Source: Clitoria ternatea
Taxonomy: Eukaryota > Streptophyta > Magnoliopsida > Fabales > Fabaceae
Direction: 5' to 3'
DNA length: 64,000 nucleotides
Assembly: GCA_037962975.1 (NCBI GenBank)
Contig: CM075670.1
Location: forward strand, 234,006,242 to 234,070,241
Within the stretch, counting starts at the first letter, position 1. Every line of letters begins with the position of its first letter. Below the pieces are notes generated by a model. The model was not told where the DNA came from. It ran no database searches and saw only the letters and a list, made by a program, of their open reading frames with translations. Positions 47,946 to 59,798 of the stretch are shown here, piece after piece. The translations under genes were made by a program, and so were the position numbers.

Positions 47946-48419
47946 CAGTTTGATGACAAAGTAATCAGACGGCGTACATATATATGTAATTTGTTAATTT
48001 CCATTCTAGATTAATTATGATGCCAAACACTCACCCTTGCTGTGGTTTTCAATTTAGTAACTAGTGACAGGGAAGAGGGCGGAGCCATGGAGATGCGCCA
48101 AGTGGAGGATTGATGCCAAGGCACCGAGTGATTTGAATGAATTGTAATATATATATATATATATATAATGAGTTTTTCGAGTGTGTGATGCTACATGTTG
48201 CTTGTATGTTGAGCTCATTTTGAATCGGTATGCTGATTGACGTGAATATAAATTTATAATGCTAATGTGGTCGGTGTTGAGATGTATGAGCATAATGTAG
48301 ATAGTTGGGTCATGTATGAATTGTTTGCTGTAGTCGATTACCGGGTGAATCTAGCCCAAGTGGATTCAGTTTTGTCCGAGCGAGGGCCGATTGAGTTGAT
48401 GCCTATTTCGCTCAAGTAT

Positions 48420-48690
48420 TCCTCGTCACTTTCTGAGTGAAGAATAACCGAGAGATCCACTTCTGAATAAAAGGTTAGGGCGTCTCTGAATCATTTCCGA
48501 GTGAAGATTAGAGTGATTACGAGTGAAGGTGAGAATGTTTTTGAGTGAGTTATGCCTGAGAGCCTCTTTCAAGTAAAGTAAGGTGAGGGTATTTTCCAAG
48601 TGATACATGACCGAGAGAATCTTTCCTGAGTGAAGGTTAAGGGTTTCCCGAGTGGACCTATTTTCGAGTGAAACCCGACTTGTTATTCTT
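48420..48690. repeat. TTCCGAGTGAAG repeats in F
   Basis: About ten irregular copies of a TTYCGAGTGAAGGT-like unit. They share CCGAGTGA with the repeat field of element D at 56575-57430. Confidence 0.7.
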
Positions 48691-49019
48691 CCGTGTATGA
48701 GGTAGGATCCGCTCAAGCGAGTCGGAACTCACCTAAGCGACCTTCTCGGGTTTCGCCTAAGCGGATCAGAGTCTCGCTCAAGCAAGTGACTCCTGTCTTT
48801 GCTTTTCTCCTTCCGCTGTTTCTAATTAACTATTTTATTAATGGATTTATTTCCGACCAGTCATTATTTTGAATATGCTTTTATTATTTTAAATTTATTT
48901 AAGAAAGGTAAATATTATTTTATATTAAGACCGAGTTAATTTTTATTAAACGTGAAAAATTATTTCGAAAAATGATTATCCGGTTGTAACTAAATGGAAA
49001 CTTGACGCGGGTCGTCACA

Positions 49020-49024
49020 TCACT
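49020..49024. repeat. Target-site duplication of F (right)
   Basis: TCACT, same as 46173-46177. Confidence 0.85.
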
Positions 49025-51340
49025 GGAGAACTAGCCGTTAGCAATTAGCCGTTGGACTAGCCGTTTATGACCGTTGCTCACTCTCCTTTACTTGCTTATA
49101 AATTTCTAATCCATTCCCACTTCCTATCAAAACTTCAAAGTTTCTTAGTTTCTCTCTTCTATCTAGTTTCTTCAATCTCTTTCCTTAAGTAATATCATAC
49201 TATTCGATGGTCAACCTTCCTAGAAGTGATGAAGAGTGAAGGCGAGCTGGACTACAGTTCATGGTAACAAGTGCCTCACTTCTTATAATCATTATGGTGA
49301 TTTCTCTAGTTTGGGTATTTTATGTATTGCCAAAACTCTTAGGCCTCTAACTATTATGATTCTCCAATAATTGTCAGAAGATCAAATGGTTACTCATCTT
49401 TTAACTATAATGTACTAGATGTTCTATTTTATTTCCTTCAATGTAATCATGTATAATAAATTATCCTAGTGAAAAAGGATAAATATGTCTTAGTCCATGT
49501 TGTACTTGTTTGTCTAGCTAAATCTTTATGTTCTTTGCTTCATGACAATTTAGGGTATAAAATCAATTCTTATTGTCCTACATAATGGATTAAATATTTC
49601 TTAACTAATTGATTGCATATCCCATCGTAATTGACTACAATCATTACATAGATTTGATAAATTCATTAATCTTAATGATCACAAGTCACTACATTGACTT
49701 AGAAATACTCACTTAAATTTTTGTTATGGTTGGCTAAGGTTTATGTAACTCACTTCATAGAACTACGTTAAATTAATAAGTAAGGGTTCATATTTATTTA
49801 CCCGTAGTTTACTAACATATTTCTTTATTATAATTTTTTCAAAATATTTATACAATAAACATTACATAACAATGATTTATATAGCGTACGTATATTCATT
49901 GGACAAAATTGATGACTAGAAGAAAATAATTTGATAAATATGCATCAGATTGTTAGGAATCACTAAGAAAATATTTTGATTCAATTTTCCAATATTAAAC
50001 CAATATTATTATCTCCTAAAGATCTATAGTACTTATTTTAGATCCTTTATTAACATATTTACCATAATAAAACACTTAGAAAATTCAACAATCTATGGTT
50101 GATTACATTCAATGTCACAACCGCAAAAGTTTCATTAATTCATATATATATATATATATATATATATAACCATCACATATATTATTCAATTGTAGGCATC
50201 ATAAAGAAAAACTTCATCAAATCAAACAACCAGTAACATGCCTTATATGTCATACAAAAGAAGAATCAATACAAATAGTCAAAGATACACTTCCTAACAC
50301 GATTATTTATCATACCATATAAGTTAGTGAACAAATTTTCATAAAGCATACATCCTCACATTTTTTTGTAGATTCAAACTATATTATCAAAGGAAAACTA
50401 TGATACTATCTTAGACAATTGTTATACTAATTTTGGATTACAACAGTTATCTACCCATTGGAATTCCAATTTAGACAAGCATCTATATGAATTCAAGGAC
50501 ATGACAAGGAATATCCTAATAGGGTTTATTGAGTTTGTCTCCATTTCTCCACATACCACATTAGCCTAGGGATACATTCATCCTTCATTCGACATGTCTT
50601 TCACTACTTAGTGTAAATCATTCGGGGTGATCACTCCGATAATTTATAACTAAGTAGTTAAAGTCATGACAGTTCCGGTCTAAAATTCATATCAAAATAT
50701 TCCTAAGACTTTTTTTTAAACTTAACCTTTAATTCTTATATGAAAATATATGTTATTAAAGATCTTCTATTGTCTTATCTCCTTTATTATCCCCACATGT
50801 AAATAGATAAAACATACGCATACAATTTATTTACTTCTTTTATTAATAATGCTAAGACTGACAAAACATTTACATAAAATATCAGACACCTTGCCTCTTT
50901 ATGTACAATATGTCCCATACCATATTGTAAAAAGAGGTAAATGTTGATTATTTCATTATCACATATTAACTAAAGAATCAAACACCATAGATCACATCTA
51001 GAATAAAAGAAAATAACTAAATTAGTTAATTTACTTTATTATTCCTCCATACATTAACATCCATACTTAAATAATGTCAAGAAAGACTTCAGAATGGCCA
51101 ATCTCTAAAAATCCCTGCAAAAACATTTTTCAAGTAATAGGCTATAGAGTTCTAATTTATACTTCTTACGAACTTAAAAACTAGTTCTTTTTTTCCTAAC
51201 TTTTCTTCCCTTGCTCCCTGTCATCTACTCCAATAATAAAATTTCCTCTCCTATTAATCATAAAATCTTTTGACTAACTTAACCATCAGAGTACACAACA
51301 GGCTAGTAAGACCATACCCCAAGCCGATTTGGATTGAACT
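49025..51340 (-). other. Element C body, right part (non-coding)
   Basis: 2.3 kb with no open frame worth reporting on either strand. 49030-49180 looks like a leader with three AGCCGTT repeats and a TATAAAT. A (TA)n microsatellite lies at 50142-50168. I recognise no pol remnant. Confidence 0.5.
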
Positions 51341-51352
51341 GCTCTGATACCA
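51341..51352 (-). other. Primer binding site, initiator tRNA-Met (element C)
   Basis: The minus strand reads TGGTATCAGAGC, complementary to the 3' end of plant initiator tRNA-Met, 3 nt after the LTR end TTACA. Confidence 0.8.
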
Positions 51353-51355
51353 CTT

Positions 51356-52174
51356 TGTAACACCCCTTTTATATACATGATATATATATATATTCTTCTA
51401 GCTTTTAAAAACTTTAGAAAGATATACATATTTATCACTCATTATCTCGCGTCTACAAGGACGTATATATATTTGATTTCCTTGGAATATTGAAAGTAAA
51501 AAGAGTGTTGTCTTTCAATATTGTTCATAATGACAAAATGAACCTTTAGAAAATCATAAGTAATCAAATATTACAGTATCATATCCAAATGATAAGGTTT
51601 ATCAAAGTTTAACATTTACCTTGAATTACAATCATCCAACATAATATTGTAATAAGGTAAATTAAAACTAAAGATTTAATACCTCTACTACGACTGTAAC
51701 CAATCATTTCCTAGTCTTCGAACCATGTGGTTTTGAATCCTACTCTTGTCACATCTCTTCTCCTATCAGATTAAGTATGAGACCAATTTACCCTCTTGTA
51801 ATTACATCCTTTCATCTTGGACTGCTAGCTATACATCATATAACATATATTTTGAACACAAATTCAAACAAGAAGGAGTGAGAAACAAAATATAATATCT
51901 TACAAATAAGACATAAGCATAAGGGTTTTTACAAACTAATATAATAATATCAGTCATAATCTTATACACAAACAATTATGAATGCACGATTTCCACAAAC
52001 ATAACAATTATATTTTCATTCACACCTCCAACATAGAATGTCACAATCACATGAATGTTATGTAATGCTTTTAATGCTACTATCTCATTTAGTTTATGTA
52101 TGTGGGCCCTTAAAGTTTTAATTTGTACTAGGTCAACCAGGAGTTTTAATTTGCACTAGGTCATTGTCAGTGAC
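51356..52174 (-). repeat. Element C 5' LTR, truncated
   Basis: TGTAACACCCC on the plus strand is the LTR end. 51370-52147 matches 30270-31030. Homology then stops; 52148-52174 repeats a nearby TTTTAATTTGYACTAGGTCA phrase. The rest was cut off by insertion of D. Confidence 0.65.
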
Positions 52175-54046
52175 TGATGCTAAAATCCCGAGTCATCAAA
52201 TTGGTGTGAAAATCTTTGTTTAAAAATTATGACTCTCAGATTTATACCTTGGCAAGTGCACCAGTCGTTAAATTGTAATATATTGATCGTCTTACAGGGA
52301 TTGCGGTAAATACCTCAATCTTAGACTAGTACAAGCTGAACCAACAAAAGACGTAGAAATTTCATTCGGTTTTTGGTTGTTTTAATGTTTTATAGTTGTT
52401 TTTGTATTTCCAGAAACAGAGTAAAAATGAAATGTGAAAGGTGATTAATAGAAAATAGGTCAGGATTGCTCCGGTTCACAAATTCATCAAGAAACATGCA
52501 ATTAAAGTATAATCAAACTTCATAATCCATAGGACAATCCGCTTGTGGTTATTCCCTAATTCCTTAGGTGAAAAACACTAATCCTTAAGAATCAAACCTT
52601 AATTCCTTAAGTGCTTAATTAACCTAAGAATCTAATGCGAAATTGGAGGTTGAACTCTAACTATTCACCTAAATTGATTAGGCCTGAACTAGTTAGAAAG
52701 CTGGAAGTTACCTAAGCTTCAACCATGATTCCTCACTAGCGAAGTTCTTCATCAGTTCTGGATTTGTCAATCCAGCAATTCAGATCCATTCCTCAGCTTG
52801 TTCGCCTCAGGATCTAGAAGTTGATTTCCTCGCTCACAGCTTCAAGACTCCATTGCTAACCTTCGTAATCCCAACCTTAGGGATTTTGAACTCCATTGAC
52901 TTCGGTTCCATCGAAGGATTGTGGAACGTCATGGAGGAGAGGAATTAGAGAGAGAAAATGCATAGTGAGATGTTTGAAGTTGTGAATGAATTATGTTCTA
53001 TGTATTCTGTATGAATCTGTCTCTGTACTTTACAGAATATGTACAAACATATATATAGGCATCTACCTAACTAACTAACTTAACTAATAACTTAGAAAAC
53101 TTAAGTTAACGACTAAACTAACTAACTACATAATTTACAGAATAATTAACTAATTACAGCTCAGCTCTTAGCAGATTCCAGTTCATCATTAGCTAATTTA
53201 CAGCTCAACACTAACTAATTAACAGCTCATTACATCATTAGCAGAAGTAGGAGAGAAGGCAGCAGGAAACAACACTGGTGCCGAGTGGATTCTGGAGGGA
53301 ACAATCGCTGTTTTGAATATCAACCAGTTTGCTTGAGCGAACTGGGTTCTCGCTTGGGCAAACTTGAGATATGTACTGCAGTGTTGCCTTCTCGCTTAAG
53401 CGTTATGGAAACGCTTGGGCGAGGGAATGATGTTTTGAGGTCACGCTTGAGCGTAAGCTTGCTTGCTTGAGCGAACTTTGACCCTCGCTTGAGCGAATTT
53501 TACTCTCGCTAGAGCGAATTGATTATTCAATCAGCTCTATGAAATTGACGCTCGGGTTCTTCTTTTTATTTCAATCGGTTCCCTGTTCTATTTTGGAGTC
53601 GGTATCTTTTGGAAATCTTTAAAGTCGGATTTTGATTAATTCCTTCTAGTCAACCTTTTGAGAAGTCTTTTCAGTCGGCCTCTTTGAAGTCTCGGTCAGT
53701 TTGGGCTCTTGGACTCTTTTCAGTCGGATTTGTGAAATATCACTCGGATTTTCCAAATCTCGCTCAGCTTTTTCCTTTTAGCTTGAGCAATTCTTTTCCT
53801 GCACCAATAAATAACTAATTTGCCCAGCGTTTGTATGCTGGCTGCTTAATGGAATTACAAATAATCATAAACTCTTAACTAATTAATGTTTTTAACCATT
53901 TTCTTACATAAATAAAACACTTTTGAAATAATTAAATAAATTATAAATTGTTAGCAATTAATTAAATAAAAGGCTAAACTAATTACTAAACAATGAATTA
54001 ATTCAAATAAAAAGCAGAATTAATTAAGTCTTTTCAAGACTTATCA
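52175..54046 (-). repeat. Element D 3' LTR
   Basis: 1,872 bp. On the minus strand it starts TGATAAGTCTTG and ends TAGCATCA. The left end is a best guess. Inside are CTAACTAACT-rich DNA (53060-53230), a CTTGAGCG cluster (53328-53520) and several TCGG-containing repeats (53560-53790). Confidence 0.75.
53328..53520. repeat. CTTGAGCG cluster in D LTR
   Basis: About eight units such as TCGCTTGAGCGAA and ACGCTTGGGCGAG. Arms are often TCGC/GCGA instead of CACGC/GCGTG, keeping the inverted symmetry. Confidence 0.8.
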
Positions 54047-54082
54047 CATCCCCAAACTTAAAACTTGCTTGTCCTCAAGCAA
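54047..54082 (-). other. Element D polypurine tract and hairpin
   Basis: On the minus strand TTGCTTG-AGGA-CAAGCAA forms a perfect 7-bp stem, then AGTTTTAAGTTTGGGGATG abuts the LTR. Confidence 0.75.
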
Positions 54083-55646
54083 CTTATTCAGATTACTTAA
54101 CTAACAAGTTGTTATTTAACACAATCAACCTTTCCTTAACTTAGTTCATGCTATAATTATTGAATACCGATCATGCTTTCTTTTTGCAATTTCTAAAAGT
54201 ATAATAACTTACACCTCCTTTGGGAAACAAGCTATTGATGCTTTCCTTGTTGGGTCAGTGTTTCACTCTTCTCTCGGTGTATAGGGTGAATAAAATGCAC
54301 TCATCACCTGTATACTTGTTAGATAAACATAGGCTTACAACAGTTCTAAACGTCATGCCATATGCTAACACAACCAGATCAGTAAGGGCTTTTTAAGCTT
54401 ATAATGGGGCTGGGCTACAGGCTCAATTATTGTTTTTCGAGTGAATGTCGGGTTACAAGATGTGTCCACTGATGCCTTGACTCAATTTTTAACTTAACTG
54501 CCTCTACTTAGCAAGCTCCATTATTTTCTGAGTGAATGCTAACTTAACACTTTCGGTGCTTTGCACCTTCTTTTTCTTTTAGTCCTTCAGACTTTTCCTT
54601 TTCTTTCTTCTTTTTTTCCATCTTTTTCCGATTACATTTTTTCAATCGGTGCTTTGCACACCTTTTTCCTTGCTGATTTTTTTTTCATTTTTCTTCTCAG
54701 CTTTTCTATTTTTCTATTTTTCCCTTCATTTCTCTATTTATTTATCTATAACCAAGGTCGGAGTGTGTCCTTAATTGCTGTTAGGCACATTCTTCATCCC
54801 TAAACTTAGAACTTGCTAGTCCCTAGCAATAAGTAAGACTGAGCAATTCATCAGTGGGACATCCAGGGGTAAATCAGTTGATTTTTTTTTGAGATAAATA
54901 GGCTTGTAACATTAGGTGAATAAACAGAATAAAAGGGTCTCAGGCTCAAACATAATTTTTGGGTCAAAGGATAATTAAATATATTAGGAAGGCTACTTTT
55001 TGGCCCTGGCTAAATTAACAAAGAAGGCCTTCATCATTTCTGATTGGCTGGCATACAATCAATTAGCAAGTACTGAAGCAAATTCTGTCTCACTAACTAG
55101 CATGCAAGTTCACTCACAAAAGAATAAAACAGCCTCAAAAGCTACAAATATAATAGTTAATCAACCAGCCATGTCCCCAAACTTAATGTAAGGTCATACA
55201 TTCAGATTGCTAACTAGCATGCCGAGTAAACAATTAATTAGTAATGAAAAATAGTTATGGCCAGGTATCATGAGTTAAACAAAGCCGATCAATTAATTTA
55301 TCTGACTAAAACCTAAGAATCAGCAACTTTAACTTTTTAAGATGGATTTGAAATTAAACGCAATTAGTATATTTTAGTAATTAATGAGTCAGAATATCAA
55401 TTAAGAAGTGAGTCGGAAAAAATACTTCCCTTTTTACCTGAGTGGCTGTGGATGGAAAACTCGTGGTCGGATTGGGATGCATGAATTTTACCGATACAAC
55501 CGAAAAACAGAATAATGACATGCAATTTTAACAAAGAAAGAAAATTTCATTACAACTAAAATAAAAGTGAATTCATTGTTCAAGAAACAGTTAAAATAAT
55601 GTCAAGTTAATTACATAAAAACATCATAATAACACGTAGCAACAAC
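54083..55646 (-). other. Element D 3' untranslated region
   Basis: Non-coding, with a T-rich stretch at 54560-54760. No feature beyond similarity in position to the 3' region of A. Confidence 0.5.
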
Positions 55647-56207
55647 TCAAGCATCCTGATCTTCATTCTCTTTGTCCTGTTGGGAAGATGGTGGGGAATC
55701 AGCTGCTCGGGATACGTCCTCTGAGGGAATCGTGAATCCAATGGAAGCCAACCACGCATCTCTGTCAGGCGGGGCTCCCATTTCTACTGTGTGTTCTACC
55801 CTCAATTTCGTGGCAATCTTCCTGAGCATGAGATCGTGGTTCAAGACCCGATCATAAATTCCAAGTTGCATCTTCTTCATGACCTGCAATTCCTGCAACA
55901 CCATAGAAATATCAAAAGAAGAAGAACCGGCTCCTGCAGATTGCCTGGGACGTTCGGTCTCTCTGGTTTTAGACTTTATATTATAGCTTTCAGCAGCCTT
56001 AAGACTTTCAACTTCTGGCGATTCGTTCTTCTCAACTACAGGGGATGCATTTCTTTCAGCTTGACTTTGACTGGGTGCATGGTCAGAAGAATCAGATATA
56101 CTTATGGTTGCCACTTCCTTTTCGTTATCTGTTTGCTTTCTTTGCACACTTCCTTCTGCAAAATTTGGTCTAGGTTTTTGTAGAAGTCTCTGTGATCTTC
56201 TTTTCAT
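55647..56207 (-). CDS. Element D third ORF (short)
   Basis: 187 codons from MKRRSQRLLQKPRP, a basic start, through a Ser/Glu-rich middle to an acidic end (..QQDKENEDQDA). Near residues 115-150 is a helical stretch rich in Leu and Met (VLQELQVMKKMQLG) that may be a coiled coil. It occupies the same place as A's third ORF and shares the basic-start, acidic-end plan, but the Trp/Tyr-rich middle domain is missing and the histone-like start is absent. Function unknown; it may be an internally deleted relative. Confidence 0.6.
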   Translation of the reverse strand: MKRRSQRLLQKPRPNFAEGSVQRKQTDNEKEVATISISDSSDHAPSQSQAERNASPVVEKNESPEVESLKAAESYNIKSKTRETERPRQSAGAGSSSFDISMVLQELQVMKKMQLGIYDRVLNHDLMLRKIATKLRVEHTVEMGAPPDRDAWLASIGFTIPSEDVSRAADSPPSSQQDKENEDQDA

Positions 56208-56574
56208 GGTTAATGTTAAAAGAATGCTGATAAATAACCTAAATGAAAAATAAGAACAAAAATCCAAAAGAAACACAGCAAACTAAAAATGTGAGGTGCA
56301 TGGCTATGAACAGTGGAAGAATATTAACAAAGAAGCAAGAAAATACTAAGCATGTACTTAGAAGTGCACAAAATAAGTGAAATAAGTGGAAAGATAGTAC
56401 CTTTCTTAGAAATCAGAAAGTGCCTTTTCGTCTTCAACCTAAGTTTCAGCATAGGTACTTAGGGTTTGGAAGCTGAAAGGTTTTTATACTGTTGAAGTCA
56501 CTATCCAAGAAACGCGTAAGTATACTCCAACTTTATTTATTACTTTATTATTATTATAATATATATATATATTT

Positions 56575-57430
56575 AGACACTCTTACTCGGCTCTCATACT
56601 GAACAGGTGAAAGATCGAGTGAGTATGGGAAGAGATGCCGAGTGGATTCATGAAAATAGAAGATGAATGAATGAACAAACGATGAAAAAGGACGAGCGAA
56701 TGAAAGCGATAAGTAAATGAAAGAGTGAGTGGAAGAACAAATGAAAGAACGACACGTGAATGAATACAGGATCCCGAGTGAATGGAAATGATCCTGAGTG
56801 AATGAAGAACGAATGGGTACAATAAAGAGTGAAAGTATGGAAGAATAAAGTAGAGTGCAGGAGAGATAAGTGAACAACTGCATTAGGATGTGAGTGGACA
56901 GAAAAACAAGTGGGAGAAAGAACAATGAAAGTAAGACCGAGTGAAAGAAAGAATATGGAGAAAGAAAGGACGATTGGAAGAGTGTATAGAAGCACGAGTG
57001 GAAGAATGAATAAGTAAATAGAAAAACTGATGAATAAAAGACGAATGAAAAAAAATGAGAGCAAAGCTGAGTGAATGAAACAACAAGTAAATGAATACTG
57101 AGTGGATTATACCGGGTAAAAATAAAAAATGAATGAACAAACAACGAATGGTCAAAAAATAAAAAAACGAGTAAAAGAACACGAAAGAATGACTGACTGA
57201 CCGGGCGAATAAACATGAGTGAAAGACAGAAGCATTCATGAAATAATGAGTGAAAAAGATCGGGTGAAGGAATGAGAGACTGAGTAAGAAAGCCGAGTGA
57301 ATGAATGAGAAAAATGGAAGACCGAGTGAACACAAGATTGACAAGAAAATATACTGAGTGAATAGGAAACTAATGGATACAAAACTGAATGTGATGAGTA
57401 AGGAATCCTTATGATAAAAGGCTGACTGAA
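56575..57430. repeat. CCGAGTGAATGAA repeat field in element D
   Basis: About 850 bp of irregular 10-20-bp units such as GAGTGAATGAAAGAA and CCGAGTGAATG. Long minus-strand frames full of Ser, Phe and His are translations of the repeat and not supported as genes. Confidence 0.85.
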
Positions 57431-57594
57431 ATAAATCACCCTTGACCCGTTTATTAAATCAACAATCAGAAATCATTTATTAAACTCTCCCTTTTTATTC
57501 ACATCAAAATTTGGAATTTATGGAAGAATGACGAGTGAAGTTTAGTCGAGAAAAAGGGTTAAGAATGAGTAACAGTTATCCGAGTATACTATTC

Positions 57595-57685
57595 CCACTC
57601 AAGCTCAGTAAACTTTCGCTTAAGCGCGAAGCAATCAACAGCTGCTTCTCGCCTAAGCTACAGGGACTTCGCCTGAGCGAAATGG
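57595..57685. repeat. Short CTTAAGCG cluster in D body
   Basis: Four or five units, for example TTTCGCTTAAGCGCGAA and TTCGCCTGAGCGAA, just 3' of the pol region on the element's strand. This is the same relative place as the large array in A. Confidence 0.7.
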
Positions 57686-57786
57686 AAGAATCAAGCTCGG
57701 ACTCCCTTCTTCAAAACTTCACTAATTTTATTCAAACTTTATTCACTAAAATTTTAGTTTTCTTTTCATTAAAAACACTCAGAACG

Positions 57787-57832
57787 TAGGGCTGCCTCCC
57801 TAGAGCACTTCTTTAAGGTCACTAGGTTGACC
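57787..57832 (-). other. Conserved two-hairpin element (D copy)
   Basis: On the minus strand GGTC-AACCTAGT-GACC (57832-57817), a TTAAAGAAGTGCTC spacer, then TAGGG-AGGCAG-CCCTA (57802-57787). It starts 9 nt after the pol stop. Relative to A and B both stems carry paired changes that keep pairing. Confidence 0.8.
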
Positions 57833-57841
57833 TTGTGGCAT

Positions 57842-59798
57842 CTAAGAGGATGCTTGCAGTAACAAGGAGGTTTTCTGCCTATCAAAATCTCCTCCAAAGT
57901 AGAGTTTGAGTCGCTGGCCATTTACCTTAAAAATCCGATCGGTAGTCGGGTCTTTAAGCTTAACTGCACTATGAGGAAAAACCTCATTTACAGAAAAAGG
58001 CCCCGACCATTTCGATCTAAGTAATTGAATAACAAAACCTGATCACCTTTTTGAAACTCCTTCTTATTGATCCACTTATCATGCCACCTTTTTGTTTTCT
58101 CCTTATAAATGGAGGCACTTTGATAAGCGTTCAGTCGGAATTCCTCTAGTTCATGGAGTTTCAAAACTCTTTCCTCCTGGGATTGGTCACAATCCATGTT
58201 TAATAGCTTTGTGGCCCACCATGCCTTGTGTTCCAACTCCACAGGGAGATGGCAAGCCTTACCGTAAACTAATTGATATGGGGACATGCCAATCGGAGTT
58301 TTGAAAGTTGTTCTGTAGGCCCACAATGCATCATCTAATTTTACCGACCAATCTTTCCTAGATTTCCCGACCACTTTCTCTAAAATTCTCTTGATTTCTC
58401 TATTTGACAGCTCAACTTGTCCACAAGTTTGTGGATGGTAAGGAGTGGATATCTTATGTAAAACCTCATAGTGACACAGGGCTTTTTCCATTATTTTATT
58501 ACAAAAATGTGAACCCCTATCACTAATAAGTACTCTCAGAACTCCAAACCTAGAGAAAATATTCTTCTTAATGAACCTAAGCACCACATGTGCATCATTG
58601 GTTCTGGTCGGGATTGCTTCCACCCATTTGGAGACATAGTCTACAGCAACAAGTATATATTCGTTGGAGAACGACTTTGGAAATGGTCCCATAAAGTCGA
58701 TACCCCAGACATCAAATAAGTCCACAATTAAAATGTTTGTCAAAGGCATGCCAGCTTTAGCAGAGAGACCTCCGCTCCTTTGACATTTATCATACCTTTT
58801 GACATACACTTTAGCATCTTGAAAGATAGTTGGCCAATAAAAGCCACTCTGTAAAACCTTTGCTGCAGCACGGGAGGCACCATGATGACCTCCATAATAG
58901 GAGTCGTGGCAATGCCACAAGAGCCTTTCTTGCTCGGATTCAGGCACACATCGCCTGATCACTCCATCTACTCCTATTTTATACAGAAATGGATCATCCC
59001 AAAGAAAGTTTTTACTATCATGAAAGAATTTTTTCTTCATTTGGGATGTCCAGCCATCAGGTACCACCGAGGCACTTTTGAAGTTGGCCATATCAGCATA
59101 CCATGGCCCGGTGATAATTGCCATCAACCTCTCATCTGGAAATTCTTCTTTTATTAAAATAGAATCCGATTCACCTTCCAGACGAGACAGTTGATCGGCA
59201 ACTAAGTTCTCTACTCCCTTTTTGTCTCGTATTTCTAAGTCAAACTCCTGGAGTAACAGAACCCACCTGATCAGTCTCGGCTTAATTTCTTTCTTAGCTA
59301 GTAAGTACTTGATTGCCGAGTGATCTGTATATACAATGACCTTGGCCCCAATCAAGTAAGCACGAAATTTATCACATGCATACACCACAGCAAGCATTTC
59401 TTTTTCATTTGTGGTGTAATGTATTTGATTCTCGTTCAACACTTTACTAGCATAATAAATTACATGAGTTAATTTTCCTATTTTCTGACCTAGCACAGCT
59501 CCGACTGAAAAGTCACTTGCATCACATATTAATTCAAACGGTAAAGACCAATCGGGTGCTGCAAGGATCGGAGCTGAAGTCAAACTTTGTTTCAATTTTT
59601 CAAAAGCCTTGACACAGTCTTCATTAAACACAAACACATGATCTTTTACAAGCAAGTCGGTCAAAGGCTTAGCTATTTTTGAAAAATCTTTTATGAACCT
59701 TCTGTAGAAGCCAGCACATCCTAGAAAACTTCTCACTCCTTTCATATTGATCGGAGGAGGTAGTTTTTCAATGATTTCTATCTTGGCTCGGTCCACTT
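57842..59798 (-). pseudogene. Element D pol fragment: RT end, RNase H, integrase
   Basis: Starts inside the RT thumb/connection at the E junction (KIEIIEKLPPP..GVRSFLGCAGFYRRF), then RNase H and integrase. Integrase keeps the D-D-E residues (WGIDF, SDRGSHF, QVELSNRE), but the zinc motif reads RYDKCQ where a CxxC is expected: the first Cys is Tyr (58792-58794). A small deletion/frameshift near 58020 moves the C-terminal part (SKWSGPFSV..) to another frame, ending at the TAG 57842-57844. It is therefore inactive apart from the 5' loss. Confidence 0.88.

Larger units (their letters stand above)
46178..49019 (+). mobile_element. Solo LTR F (chromovirus-type)
   Basis: 2,842 bp from TGTAATATCCCGG to GGGTCGTCACA, flanked by TCACT on both sides, with no primer site or body. 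It is the product of LTR-LTR recombination. TTTAAATAAAGG near 46402 is a candidate promoter box, followed by pyrimidine-rich leader-like DNA. It contains two repeat fields and a short CTCAAGCGAG/CCTAAGCG cluster at 48709-48787. Confidence 0.88.
30232..52174 (-). mobile_element. Element C: old long-LTR element, minus strand, split by G and F and cut by D
   Basis: Evidence for the frame: a tRNA-Met primer site (minus) at 51341-51352 next to an LTR end; a polypurine tract and TGTAACATCCC LTR start (minus) at 45817; and a shared block, 30270-31030 versus 51370-52147, with the same orientation and clear homology. The 3' LTR is therefore 30232-45817, interrupted by element G, about 3.9 kb without it. 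The body (45818-51355) minus solo LTR F is about 2.7 kb and shows no pol-like frame. It looks like a large non-coding derivative of a chromovirus-type element. The left end is uncertain because the terminal TGTAACACC is altered. Confidence 0.6.
52175..59798 (-). mobile_element. Element D: Athila-like, minus strand, 3' part
   Basis: 3' LTR at 52175-54046, polypurine tract, a short third ORF, a GAGTGAATGA repeat field, the two-hairpin element and pol. Pol is cut at 59798 by element E inside the RT-to-RNase H region; D's 5' half would lie beyond the window. It is related to A and B but a distinct family. Confidence 0.85.

Noticed and set aside
50142..50168. (TA)n run, also at 48147-48167 and 60009-60036
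   Set aside because: Ordinary microsatellites; noted only as landmarks.
56554..57439. Several long overlapping Ser/Phe/His-rich frames
   Set aside because: All three minus frames are open because the DNA is a GAGTGAATGA repeat lacking stops on that strand; no domain.
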